NCBI GenBank assembly: GCA_964030785.1
Contig: OZ034977.1
Coordinates: forward strand, 32,466,152-32,530,151
DNA from: Siderastrea siderea
Lineage: Eukaryota; Cnidaria; Anthozoa; Scleractinia; Rhizangiidae
Reading direction: 5' to 3'
DNA length: 64,000 nucleotides
Shown here: piece after piece, positions 24,705-35,142 of the stretch
Numbering within the stretch: position 1 is the stretch's first letter
Layout of the letters: every line of letters starts with the position of its first letter
Notes under the pieces: model-generated
Database searches by the model: none
Seen by the model: only the letters and a program-made list of their open reading frames with translations
What the model was told of the DNA's origin: nothing
Made by a program: the position numbers and the translations under genes

Positions 24705-25099
24705 TGGCTCAACCCGACCCATGTGTGATCTGTTCGACACCTCTCGCCAATTATACCACGTTGAGGTGTTGTGGTCTTCCTTGTCATGTCGCCTGTGCCA
24801 ACAAATGTCGACAGAATGGTCAGACCCCCCTATGCCCTAGCTGCCACGTTCCTCTTACCGTGTTTGAAGTCCTCCATGAAGACTGGAAAGAAGACCCGGA
24901 GTTTGTCCAGCATGTCATGGACGATTGGAAAAACAATCCTATCTGGTATGGCATTTGTTATGACAATGACCACGCCCTGGAAGGATTCTGGGGAGAACTC
25001 CAAGATCCCTATGAGCCTAACCGCAAAACCCTCTACTTTCTGGGTCAGACCAAAAGCCTAGCCATTGGACGCATGAAAACCTGTATCAGCTTCTCGTAA
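24704..25099 (+). CDS. RING-type zinc-finger protein, probable ubiquitin ligase (131 aa)
   Basis: Cys/His spacing C7, C10, C23, H28, C31, C44, C47 with extra C22, C27 and C35 fits a RING finger (CVIC..CCGLPCHVAC..CPSC). RING proteins act as E3 ubiquitin ligases; in animal DNA viruses they often target host defence factors, but no target can be read here. The C-terminal two-thirds (VFEVLHEDWKEDPEFVQHV...) is acidic and unassigned. The start overlaps the previous stop. AATAAA at about 25153 ends the transcript, close to the oppositely oriented end of penton copy C. Confidence 0.8.
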   Translation: MAQPDPCVICSTPLANYTTLRCCGLPCHVACANKCRQNGQTPLCPSCHVPLTVFEVLHEDWKEDPEFVQHVMDDWKNNPIWYGICYDNDHALEGFWGELQDPYEPNRKTLYFLGQTKSLAIGRMKTCISFS

Positions 25100-25200
25100 A
25101 AACCCATGTTTGGACTCGTTTTTTTTCTACTTGTTGTCAATACCAAGGATCAATAAAAGATGTTGCATGACACTTTGTTGTTGTGATCTTTATTCATTCT
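25100..25200. terminator. Convergent poly(A) region
   Basis: Plus strand CAATAAAAG near 25153 serves the three-ORF unit. Minus strand AATAAAGATCAC near 25190 serves penton copy C. Confidence 0.6.
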
Positions 25201-26256
25201 CTACATAAATCGTTGACTTTTTCTGGACAGTTCAAGGGTAATGATCGTTCTGCCTTGTTTGAAAGGAGCCGGCTGCCCATCAGCTGTTTGAATATCCATG
25301 GCAATGCTGTCAAAGATGGTTTTGCCAAGAGGAAAATACATCCGTTGCGTGGTATCAAATTGATGATCGGTATTGCCGGCATCCAAGGTACGTAAAAATC
25401 CTTTCTCTTGATTTCCCACAATGCTCTGGGACACCAGATCCGTGTAAATCATTAATTGTTGTTGTCCTTGTTGCGGTTTGACCGTTTGCGTACTGGGAAA
25501 TACTTGTCGACTGAGATTCGGACCCAAGAACAAATAATAATTGAAATCGGGGTGGGTAAAGCTGATGGATACAATGCCATGCGGTGGATATTTGTTGACA
25601 GGACAGATGGTTGTTTCCCATTTATGGCGATCGTCGTAATCCACAATATTTTTCACTAGATAATTTTTTTCTTGGACCACGCGTTCACTTGGTGTACCAT
25701 CTTTCACCAGTCCCATCAGTCCAGCCAATTTCCATTCCATTTCAAATTGCATATTGGCTGGCATGAGTACATACAACGAATCTAATTCGGGGGCGATGCT
25801 TGTATTGGTGATTTTCACATAGGGTTGAGCCAGGTTGAGAGCCGCGAGTTGTTGTCGTTTCGCTTGATCGTCCACATCCATTTTGGTTATATCCATCATG
25901 ACGTCCATGTGTTGTTTTTCGATTTCGTACGCGATGGCAATCCATGCTTCTTTCAAATTGGTGTAATACCCTGGGGGTAAATGGATTTGTTTCGTCACTT
26001 GAATAGGAGCCGTTCCATCCGCACGTTTTGGTATGTATCTCACATCGGTTTTCATCCAATGTTTTTGACTATCTTCTTGCGTCCAATTCTGTTTGGTTTG
26101 ATCTCCCCATTGTTGATTAAACCCCGGGTGGGAGATATGAACCAACGCCGCTTCCCAATCATCTTCCACCAAATAATAGGAACGAGGAAGTCGAGCCGTA
26201 AATTTTTGACCCGTGCCTTGTGCTTGATCACTAATAAGGGTGATGTAAAAACTCAT
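25201..26256 (-). CDS. Penton-type minor capsid protein, copy C (351 aa)
   Basis: It starts MSFYITLISDQAQGTGQKFTARLPRS and has the family's YLVEDDWEAALVHISHPG strand, a PPGYYTNLKEAWIAIAYEI helix, the late QQLMIYTDLVSQSIVGNQEKGFLRTL block and the PFKQGRTIITLELS end. It is the most divergent of the three copies and sits alone at the right end, away from the capsid block, under its own TATAAAAGGG box (26293-26284), two bases inside the TIR. The different promoter suggests different timing from copies A and B. Confidence 0.85.
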   Translation of the reverse strand: MSFYITLISDQAQGTGQKFTARLPRSYYLVEDDWEAALVHISHPGFNQQWGDQTKQNWTQEDSQKHWMKTDVRYIPKRADGTAPIQVTKQIHLPPGYYTNLKEAWIAIAYEIEKQHMDVMMDITKMDVDDQAKRQQLAALNLAQPYVKITNTSIAPELDSLYVLMPANMQFEMEWKLAGLMGLVKDGTPSERVVQEKNYLVKNIVDYDDRHKWETTICPVNKYPPHGIVSISFTHPDFNYYLFLGPNLSRQVFPSTQTVKPQQGQQQLMIYTDLVSQSIVGNQEKGFLRTLDAGNTDHQFDTTQRMYFPLGKTIFDSIAMDIQTADGQPAPFKQGRTIITLELSRKSQRFM

Positions 26257-26294
26257 CGTGATTACTCCCTCACCCAGGGTTTACCCTTTTATAC

Positions 26295-26566
26295 CTACCC
26301 CCGTTGCTCCAATTGGACTTTGGACTTTGAGCCCGCGTTTTCTCAGCGGTTTTACTTCCTCCTGAGCCCACGATCGATTTTTCCCACTCGTCAGCGGTTT
26401 CCCCTTCCAAATCACGTGACTTCCGGTTGTATGAGCCCGCGATCCCTTTTTCCCTCACTGGTCAGCGGTTTCCCATTCTAAAAACACGTGACTTCCGGTT
26501 CCGGTCATGACGTCATCCTTACATTAAAACGAGGCTCAATTGCCCCAACGGTCCTCCATTACTACT
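26295..26566 (-). repeat. Right terminal inverted repeat (272 bp)
   Basis: Reverse complement of 4151-4422 with one mismatch. It contains the same CRE palindrome (26507-26516) and the two ETS/E-box units. It ends in ...CATTACTACT next to the TSD. Confidence 0.95.
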
Positions 26567-26572
26567 TCCCAG
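26567..26572. repeat. Target-site duplication, right copy (TCCCAG)
   Basis: Identical to 4145-4150. Confidence 0.95.
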
Positions 26573-26600
26573 AAACAATCTTTATTTCTAGACTCCTTAC

Positions 26601-27321
26601 ATGGCTCTTAAAATATGTTCACTTAACGTAAGAGGATTGGGAGACATGCTAAAGAGAAGAGAGGTATTTTCTTGGCTCAGGGCAAAAAACAATTCCATTT
26701 ATTTTCTACAGGAAGTCCATTGTTGCGAGAACACGTCCACGTTGTGGTCGACAGAGTGGGGATACAAGTCATATTTTAGTTGTTGCCTCCGCGCTAAAGC
26801 AGGAGTTGCAATTTTTATTCAATAATACATTTGATTTCGAAATGAAGCGGGTATATTGTGATCCGAACGGACGATTTATTATTTGCGACATCCAAACCAA
26901 CGAAAAGTATTTAACGCTTGCCACCATGTATGCTCCCAACAACGATGACGAGGTTTTCTTCGAAGGTTTCTTTGAGCATTTATTAGATTTTCAATGTGAA
27001 GAGGTAGTTATTGGTGGAGATTTCAATTTAGTGCTTAATCTAGAAAAAGACAAGAAAGGTGGTGTCGCGAAAACACACAATAATTCACTTAAAGTTGTAG
27101 AGGAATTCATGGAGAATTTAGATCTGATTGATGCTTGGAGGGTGCTGCACCCTGATTCCTTAAGATATACCTGGCGCCGCCGAAAACCCGAAATTCAATG
27201 CCGACTAGACTTCTTCCTTGTTAGCCAAAGCTTAATGTGCAATGTCACGCACGCCGATATTTCAACAGGATATAAAACCGACCACTCAATGATCGATATC
27301 AGTATAAACAAAACAACTTAA
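26601..27321 (+). mobile_element. LINE APE-type endonuclease fragment (5' part of an L1/Tx1-like ORF2)
   Basis: Motifs in order: SLNVRGLGD at the N-terminus, FLQEVHC with the catalytic Glu, YAPNNDDE, VIGGDFNLVL, RRRKPEIQCRLDFFLVS and YKTDHSMI with the final Asp-His. A frameshift lies near 26815-26820 (two overlapping frames), so the copy is dead. Homology ends at about 27318, the same protein position where the minus-strand RT segment begins at about 3893. Confidence 0.88.
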
Positions 27322-28179
27322 CACATTTTCATTTACACATTTTAATTTACAAAAAGCAGCTGGCGGTTGGTCACAAAGGGCTGACAAATAGTTTTTCAAT
27401 CCCGCAGACTCAGCTTAGGAAATCTCGCTTGGATAGCAAAGATCTTATTAGGCAAGATGAAGATCTTATTAATTACAGTAACCTGCCATTCAAATTCACA
27501 AACTCGCATAACAAAAAATATGATCTTTCTACCATGATATTCATCTTTGACCTGAAATGAGAAACGTTCTTCGATACGGTTGAAAGTGTTTTAAATTGTT
27601 CCGAGTTAAAGTGTAGTCCAACAGCATGTTTCTTCCTCTTGTACACAGGGCGTTTCAGACTGCCATAAACCTAAAAAAGAAGTCACACAAACCAAAACAA
27701 CGCAGTGAACTAATCCAGAATTCGTAGAGACGCCTTGCAACAGACAGGAAACAAACGTTTTTCAGGTCATTTGCTGAATAGGTGCGCATGTTACAGTTCA
27801 ACTATTATTCTAATTGGCCAGAAAAAGGAATATTCAGTTAGCTTAGAACTCAGCAAACGTAAAATCAAAGCAACCGTCAGCTGAAACGTGTCGATAGTTA
27901 ACAGAGACTGATGACAGTGACTGACACTGTAGATGAACGTTCTACTCCGCGCTAACAGTATATTCGGCTTTGCCTTGGCTGTTCAACAGTAATAATGGTA
28001 TCATGCAAGCCTTCAGGCTAAACAGAGGGAAAAATTCAGTTTCAGGAAAAATATTGAGAAATTAACAACACCACGTACAGAAAAGCACTAGCCGCTAGCT
28101 TTCATTTGAATTATATCCAGAGACTTAAAAGTTGGAACCACATTAACTGACTTGTGATGTGAATCTGAAAGAGAGAGGG
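27322..28179. other. Intergenic spacer, 3' flank of the GPCR gene
   Basis: No coding or repeat structure was recognised apart from AT-rich tracts. Confidence 0.5.
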
Positions 28180-29325
28180 TTAGACATTTGCCGCCGTTGC
28201 AATTGCAAGTGACTTTGATCGGGTATTTTTCTGTCTAGGTGCCATGAAGTTGGGCTCACTGAAGCTTCTTCCCTTCGCCGAGCTTTTAAGGAGATTTTTG
28301 CATTCAGTTTGAACACCCACATTTTGCAGAGTATTAAGTGAGAAACGTTGTGCTGTAGCTGACAATGTGTTTGCTGCATGGTTCTTGAAAGACCCAAGGG
28401 CGTTCTGAAAATCCGTTTTAAAAAATGTATACAGTAATGGATTGATAAAAGCTGTGCTAAACTTCAAAAACAATAAAATGACATTGAGCCATTCTGGAAA
28501 ATGCTTAACAATCTCGGGTACAAAATCACTAACAAGGCCAGTCAAAAAATATCCAGACCAGGCGAGCAAAAACAGTACCACCATAGCAACGTAAATGCAC
28601 GCGGCTCTTATTTCATTCGCCTTCTTTCTTTTCGTGCGTCGCGCGTTTTCAGTGTTGTTGAGGAGGTGTGGCCTTCGCTCACGTCGGATGATATAAAAAA
28701 TATGCGAATAGGCAAAAACCAAAATCACAAACGGGATTAACACAAAAATAATTGTACACGCCAGCAAATAAAGCGCGTCGATTTTAAGAGAATCCTCGGT
28801 CGAGATACTTCCAACATCGATCCAACTGAACTGAATAACCGAGAAAAACACTGACATGAACCATATAATGCAGAGGGCAATAGCCACTTTACGGCCGGTC
28901 AACACGGAAAAATATCGAAGTGGTAACACTATCTTGAGATATCTTTCCAGGGTTGCTGCTAGCAAGTGTAGAATGGTTGATATGGCAAGGAATCTTTGAG
29001 ACAAATCCATCCCAAGGCAAATGATCCAAGAGTTATCCCGGCAAACTGTGTTGCAGCTTATCACAAGCGGTATGCAGAATACGCCAGCTAAGAAATCCGA
29101 AGCCGCCAGCGACACTAGAAAAACGTTAGATTTCGTACGAAGGTAACTTCTTTTTGCAAACAATACGAAAACCATCGCATTTGCTACAATTATTAAAACA
29201 CCGAGAATCCCTAAAAAGGACAAAATGAGAATTTCCCTAGTGGAATTTTCACCATGAACTGATTTGTTGGCAGGCGATGAACTGTTTGCTTCATAAGTTG
29301 TATTTCTGGATATGAAGGAAGCCAT
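28180..29325 (-). CDS. Rhodopsin-like (class A) GPCR, single exon (381 aa)
   Basis: Seven hydrophobic segments are visible with N49 in TM1, D77 in TM2 (LAASDF), ERY in place of DRY at 127-129 after TM3, a SxHIFYIIRR end of TM5, AWSGYF in TM6 where most receptors have CWxP, and NPLLY (295-299) in TM7. The extracellular N-terminus has four N-glycosylation-type sites (N8, N14, N20, N27). The C-tail is Ser/Thr-rich. The missing TM6 proline is unusual. Single-exon class A receptors of this type are expanded in cnidarians; the ligand cannot be read from sequence. Confidence 0.92.
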   Translation of the reverse strand: MASFISRNTTYEANSSSPANKSVHGENSTREILILSFLGILGVLIIVANAMVFVLFAKRSYLRTKSNVFLVSLAASDFLAGVFCIPLVISCNTVCRDNSWIICLGMDLSQRFLAISTILHLLAATLERYLKIVLPLRYFSVLTGRKVAIALCIIWFMSVFFSVIQFSWIDVGSISTEDSLKIDALYLLACTIIFVLIPFVILVFAYSHIFYIIRRERRPHLLNNTENARRTKRKKANEIRAACIYVAMVVLFLLAWSGYFLTGLVSDFVPEIVKHFPEWLNVILLFLKFSTAFINPLLYTFFKTDFQNALGSFKNHAANTLSATAQRFSLNTLQNVGVQTECKNLLKSSAKGRSFSEPNFMAPRQKNTRSKSLAIATAANV

Positions 29326-29738
29326 CCGTGCAAGCCTGGTGTAAAACTCTCAATACTTCGCTTTAGCTTGCCATGTTTTAAGTGCTTTGATGTTATTAGA
29401 ATATTAAAGATAGGATTTTAGTTATTAGTGAAGCGTGCTTTGTTTTCAACTGATTAAACAGGGAAATAGTTTGATTATCTTTGGGTGGTGCCTTTGTGTC
29501 ATTTAGAGGTATATTTGCATATTTCATCAGAAATCTGAGCGGGAAGTCATTTAAATTGTTTTTCTCCGCACTGCATATGCTAGCTCACGCTGAGTTAGGA
29601 GATTTGATTTGTAGTATCGAATTGTGGCATGGTAAAGCACGAAACATAGTTGCACGCTAGCCATTTCAGTGTTGTTTTAGTGGGCTTTTTTTTAGTGTTT
29701 TTGCCATTTTAAAAATGAGTCAGAGATTTTTCACTTGT
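29326..29738. other. 5' flank of the GPCR gene
   Basis: No recognised feature. A T run occurs near 29687. Confidence 0.4.
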
Positions 29739-29754
29739 CTATACCCAACGTAAC

Positions 29755-30310
29755 CATATCGAACGTTCGGTAATCGAAGTCAAGCGAACTTTAATCGTTC
29801 GATTGATTTGGATTGGGTTTGGCAATCGAACATAATCGAACTCACCCAGACGTTTTGCCAATCGAACACAATCGAACGTTCGAAAATCGAACACTTCTTT
29901 AATCGAACAGAATCGAACTCTAGACCGATAGAGCTTTGTCCTTGGCCCACGCTTTGTCATTCCAAACCGGTTTCATTTGGTTTCAAACAGTGCGTTGCAG
30001 TCAAATAAGCTATGTGTGGGCTTCTACTTCAACCACGTACACCCGGCGTACACGGAAAAGATGTCGCAAGTGAAACTAACAATTTTCGAAGTAGTTGTCA
30101 AAGGCTATCGCCGTCAGTGTTGGAGAAAAGTACATTGTCAGTTGGTTAAGTTCGATTGGTTCTATTAAGTTCGGAAATCGAACTCGCGAGTTCGATAATC
30201 AAACTCACCAAAAAGTTCGTGTTCGATTACGTTCGATTGCCGAACCAATCAAAAAACAATCGAACGATTGGAGTTCGATTGAGCTCCAATGATTTTTCGT
30301 TCGGATTGGT
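29755..30310. repeat. Subterminal ATCGAAC/GTTCGAT repeat element
   Basis: Many short copies of ATCGAAC and its complement crowd both ends (29758-29935 and 30145-30310) around a less repetitive middle. This is the usual look of a non-autonomous DNA transposon with subterminal repeats. Exact ends are not clear. Confidence 0.55.
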
Positions 30311-30493
30311 TCGATTGGCTACGTCGGATCTATATGATTCACAAAGTGCACATCTTCGTTTCGCAGTTTTGCATTTTTTACAATGCATATTATATATTTG
30401 TGCAAAGTACTTTTAGAGTCAGATTTTTACTTTCTACTGAAAGCACAGATTTTCAATTCCTTTCGTCCATTTTTATTCGCAAAGTTCCATAAG

Positions 30494-31893
30494 CCCCTGT
30501 ACCACCGCTAAATGTAATAACAACGCTTAATGTAATACCAACCGTAAATGTAATACAAATTAACGCTAAATGTAATATCAACCGTAAATGCAATAAACAT
30601 TAACGCTACATGTAATAACTCTACCAACCGTAAATGTAATACATTTTAACGCTAAACGCAATAAACTGACCAACCGAAAATGTATCACAACTTAACGCTG
30701 CGTGTAATAACCGTGTTTTCTTCCGGTTATGGCAAGGCTTCTCAGCCGTCCACATCTTATGTTTCCTTCCTTTTTTATTTTCTTTTCCTTTTTATTTCAT
30801 TATTATTTTTCTTGTATTATTGTTCCTGCACTTTTACTTGTTTACATCACCAACTGGTCCATTGATATCAGTTAAGCAGAATGTTAGAGTTTTTGTAGTC
30901 GATACCATTATGTATCTTACTAGTATTAGGAACTGCATGTTACGACCGCAGGCAGCTCCAGTTTGATTCCGCAAAATGCTTTGTAGAAGTAGGGCGACGA
31001 ATTGCAAACGCTCTTTAACACCAGCAAATGTAACTTTCTCCGTGTTTCTCACGCATGATCTCAAACACTTTTTACTTATAACTTAAATAGCATCGTCTTA
31101 ATTAATAAAAGGGAGAGGTCACACAAAATAATTATCTTGGTGTCAATATCTCTAAAGACCTCAAGTGGGAGCCATCATGTTAGTGAAATTACTGCAAAGG
31201 CACAGTGCTTTCTTGGCTCCCTCAAGAGGAATCTTTAAGTCAGTTCTTCCAAACTGTTTGGCAAAGGGCTATATGGAACTTGTTAGACCTTCACTCGAAT
31301 AATTTGCCTCGATTTGCACAAATTTGGTGTTTATACAAGGTCGAAGCGGTCCATTTTTGGATGGCACAATGGTCACTGAAGAGACATGCATACTTGACCA
31401 TCAGTAGACTGAAGATTCCTACGAACTACGCATTTGCTATTCGTTGCCCCACTTCTGCAAAGCATTAAGCCAAGCTGGACGGAGCTGCCTGCAGTTCCTA
31501 ATAGTAAGATACATAAAGGTATCGTCTGGAAAAAGTCATATTCGACTGAACTGATACCAATGGACCGGTTGGTGATGTAAGCAAGAAAAAGTGCAGGAAC
31601 AAAGGCACAGGAAAAACTAATAATGAAATGAAAAGAAAGAGAAAATAAAAAGGAAGAAACATCTAGGATGTGGAAGGTTTAAAAGTCCTTGCCATAACCG
31701 GAAGAAAACATGGTTATCATATTTAGCGTTAAGTTGTATTACATTTACGGTTGGTCAGTTTATTACGTTTAGCGTTAATGTTTATTACATTTACGCTTGG
31801 TATTAACAACATAACATAACATGAACTTTATTTACACACGAATTTTGAGTAGCCAGAAAGGCTAATATCTCCGTGCAACAAAAAACGTGAAAA

Positions 31894-31935
<42 letters not shown>

Positions 31936-32321
31936 AAAAAGAAACTTATTTACTTTACAAATATCTAAAATAATTACCTAAAATTTTGCATTGTTCATTG
32001 AAAAGAAACTGTTTCCAAAAGATGTTTAAAACTAGTTAAAGAACATTCTCTTCTGATATTATCTGGTAGTGAGTTCCATAATTTCACCGCATAATATTTG
32101 AAAGAGTGCAGGCTGTAGGTGGTAGTTGCTGGTTTTGGTAATGACAGTATGTCAGTGCCTTTAAGATTGTAGATAGACGGTCGTAATTAGGATAATTGGC
32201 AAAGTGTAAACATTTATAAATAGTGGTTAACATACTTTGTATTCTTTGATTCTTTGATTTCGTTTAGCGTTGTTATTACATACGTTTAGCGTTGTTATTA
32301 CATATAGCGGTGATACAGCCC
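30494..32321. mobile_element. Non-autonomous DNA transposon with long inverted repeats
   Basis: The ends share CTGTAYCACCGCTAWATGTAATAACAACGC (from 30497 plus strand; from 32318 minus strand). The arms continue with repeated CGTAAATGTAATA units and a shared segment with CCGGTTATGGCAAGG (30725-30890 versus 31540-31700). The right arm is split by a later insert (about 31803-32262) that contains a (GA)n tract at 31898-31933. No transposase ORF is present. Confidence 0.65.
31898..31933. repeat. (GA)n microsatellite
   Basis: About 18 uninterrupted GA dinucleotides. Confidence 0.95.
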
Positions 32322-32622
32322 CTCAAAACGATATATGAGTTCTTAATTAATATTATTATTAAAAAGTGCTATATAAGTTCTAAATTATTATTATTATATT
32401 ATAGACAACTTATTCGAATCGACTTTGACGGAACGACCGGATTGCAAGTTCTTTGCTCACCAAGATATTTCTCAGCTTGCGATACAGACGTCAGTGATAA
32501 ATACATTTATTTCCTTACACCTTCTTTAGGTGATAGTTTCGATTCTTCTTAAGAGCTCTAATACTTGAGTTCCAAGGAATAAAAAACCCCTAACTCTCCG
32601 CGAACTCTGGCAACGCTCAGTG

Positions 32623-32827
32623 CCCTCGCAAAACGACGTCTGAGTAACGAGCGCGCAGAAATTCCATACTAATGCCGTGCACTACCAAGATCTTGGTAGT
32701 GCTTCTGATTGGTTGTGCCGCGAGGGAATTCTCTTTCAACCGATCAGAAGCACTACCAAGATCTGGGTAGTGCACGTCACCAGTATGGGATTTCTGCGTT
32801 CGTTACTTACACGTCGTTTTGCGAGGG
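32623..32827. repeat. Foldback MITE with about 90-bp arms
   Basis: CCCTCGCAAAACGACGT at the left matches the inverted ACGTCGTTTTGCGAGGG at the right. The arms share GTGCACTACCAAGATCTTGGTAG-type sequence with a short loop near 32715-32735. Confidence 0.75.
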
Positions 32828-34089
32828 CTGAAGTGGCGACCTCGCAAAACGTCGGCTGTTTTCTCAGGCTACGTAAAAACCCGTAAAACATTTTTGTATC
32901 ATCTGTAAAGTCTAAGCTGTTTGACTGTTTTCTGCTACGTTGCAGAGAGTAGCAATAAGTTTAATATCATAAGCAGCATTATCCTGCCCCTTAAGGTCAC
33001 AGTCTCCTAAAGGCAAACCATGCTTCATGTATCATACTTCTAACTTTTTTATTCAGTGGACATTTTTAGTTATTCTTAAAATCTGAAGCAGTATTTAATT
33101 TCATGAAAAGCCATAGGTTATGAATATTTGCTAAAATTAAAAGTAAATAATTTATTTGCATGCATTAGAGTGAAAGTTTTAAAGATTTACAAAATTATTG
33201 AGCCATTACAACTGTAAAACCTGGTACATAGTCCAAGTCGAGATTCAAGTCAGATTAATACTATTAAACAATTACCGGTAAATAAATTATTTACCCCAAT
33301 TTTTCGCGAAAGACGGTAACCTGGCTGTGCCTTCTTTCATCAACTATTATGTTACGAAAATCTCGAGTCTGAAATCTTGTTGTCATGGTCAAACCCAAGG
33401 GTTGCATCTTGGGAGAAAATATAAGTTAATCACTACGAGAAAATCAAATAAATTATCCTGTTTTCACCATGACTACACTATAACACTAAATTTTCTCCGA
33501 GTCTGGTTGGTTTAAATTGATCTTGTTTTAAGTGGTAGTGTACGTCCGCGGAGAGACACTGTCAGGCGATATGTTCCATTCAACGATCAAATGATGCCAA
33601 AATTAAAAAAAAACCATGCTGGAGAGTTTATAGCCACATGACCATCAATTCAACTGTCACAACAAATTAGAGTGGTTTTCAATTGAATGTCAAATTAAAG
33701 TAATTTCCATTGCCATGGTTTTGCTTGCTTGACTCTGTGACTGGTTAAGAAATCTCAACCAATCACAAGTAAAACCCAAACCAGCTGTAACTGGTCTGAT
33801 GCCAGCTTCTGTTCTGACTGCTACACTGTGTTGTGCTGTGATTCAAAAAAGTAATTACTTTGGTTTTGGCTTTGTGTTACTCACTTAAAAACCACTCTAT
33901 TTTCCACAGTTTACACACATTCAATAAAATGCTGTGAGCATTGAACAGGAAAAGAAAAAAACTCAAGACCAGACAGAAGTTTCCATCAATAACAGCCCAC
34001 CTTAACAAGGCACACAAAATGATGGCAGATTTTTGCCAAACAGTGTATTCCTACATGTATCTGTTAAATTGGTCCTTCAGTGTATTTAG
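32828..34089. other. Spacer downstream of the microprotein locus
   Basis: AT-rich non-coding sequence; no gene or clear repeat seen. Confidence 0.4.
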
Positions 34090-35134
34090 TTAGTCCTTCT
34101 TTATTGAAATATATTTTCTCCAACCAGTCTGCTGTTGAGATTCTGGTAGTTCCTTAGGATTGGGTGGAATTTCTGGAATTTCCTGATTAAACACAAAAAA
34201 TGAAAACTGTTATATTTTAACACAAATGTAAGTTAAAACTTTCCAACAGAAAACTACTGGTAGTTACTATATTTTCTTAATGAAACGCTGGACCCCGAAT
34301 AAATGCCGGGTCTACACTGTCAAATTTGAAATAATCGCCCCTGTGTTTACTTGAGGTACCGACAATTTATTTGAGATCCGGTGTTTATTTGAAAATGAAC
34401 ATTTAATTACGTCACTGATTCTCATCGATTATTAGTTATATAACTATAACTATGAACCACTACAGTACATTAGTTCAATTTATTTTGCTACACTCTTCTG
34501 AAGCTTACTGACCACCCAATTCTTCCGCATTGTTCTGAATTTCATCAACTTCAGACGAAAACAGTGACCATTTTATTCCTGTTAATATAATCTTATGTTT
34601 TCGCTACATTTTTGCTATACATTAGTTAACTTAAAGTTAAAGTAAAGACCCAAAAATTTTACGCTGTCAAAACTGATGAAAATAACCCTGTTTAATAAAC
34701 ACAGCGCTCCGAATAAACGACGGATGTACGAAGTCTAGTTTTAAATAAATGCAACAAAGCAGAAACTTCGTGAATATACAGCTTCAAACTTCTGACAAAT
34801 TAAGGAAGGCTTAATTGACACAAGAATGAACTGCACCCCAGGAAGTCTGGTTGATGCTATAACCTTTGTCGAATGTAACGACAAATAATGAAACAAAAAT
34901 GCAAGTATTTGTTCTACTACCATTTTCAACCATTTTCAACGACAAATGACACTATGATATGCCTAAGGTGACTTATCCCTTGAGTCTGCTTAGCCTAACT
35001 TAATGTTTAGACTCAGATAAACTTACCAGACTTGGTTTGTAGTACAAATGAACCATTTGACTTCCTGCCAAGGCTGATGCTAGGCTGGCAGCACAGAAAG
35101 TTAAGTATCTCATCCATGAAACTCCAGCTGGCAT
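34090..35134 (-). CDS. uqcc6: BRAWNIN/UQCC6-like mitochondrial microprotein (66 aa, two exons)
   Basis: Exon 1 codes from ATG 35134 to a donor CTG|GTAAGT at 35027/35026 (36 codons, phase 0). Exon 2 runs from an acceptor ATCAG|GAAATT at 34182 to TAA at 34090 (30 codons). The protein begins MPAGVSWMRYL, has a hydrophobic CAASLASALAGSQMV segment, then HLYYKPSLEIPEIPP. These match the conserved parts of human C12orf73 (BRAWNIN: N-terminal MPAGV, one membrane segment, HRYYRPDLTIPEIPP). That protein is an inner-membrane factor for complex III assembly. The ORF starts 8 bases after the stop of the SMIM4-like ORF in the same exon. An AATAAA overlaps the last codons. Confidence 0.88.
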
Positions 35135-35142
35135 GCTGGCAA

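Larger units (their letters stand above)
4151..26566. mobile_element. Complete Polinton/Maverick (adintovirus-like) element, 22,416 bp
   Basis: The boundaries are set by matching 272-bp terminal inverted repeats beginning 5'-AGTAGTAATGG and a 6-bp TSD. The interior encodes all Polinton hallmark genes: protein-primed PolB, integrase with chromodomain, FtsK/HerA-type packaging ATPase, adenain-like cysteine protease, double jelly-roll capsid protein and penton-type minor capsid proteins. It also carries a phospholipase A2-domain protein and small basic core-like proteins as in adintoviruses. Base composition is visibly more GC-balanced than the flanks. Visible defects are a frameshift in the major capsid gene and an in-frame TAG in one core-like gene, so this copy looks structurally intact but probably not fully coding-competent. 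Confidence 0.97.

Noticed and set aside
4151..26566. Adenovirus or other free viral genome contamination
   Set aside because: TIRs flanked by TSDs in LINE sequence, plus an integrase gene, show an integrated Polinton.
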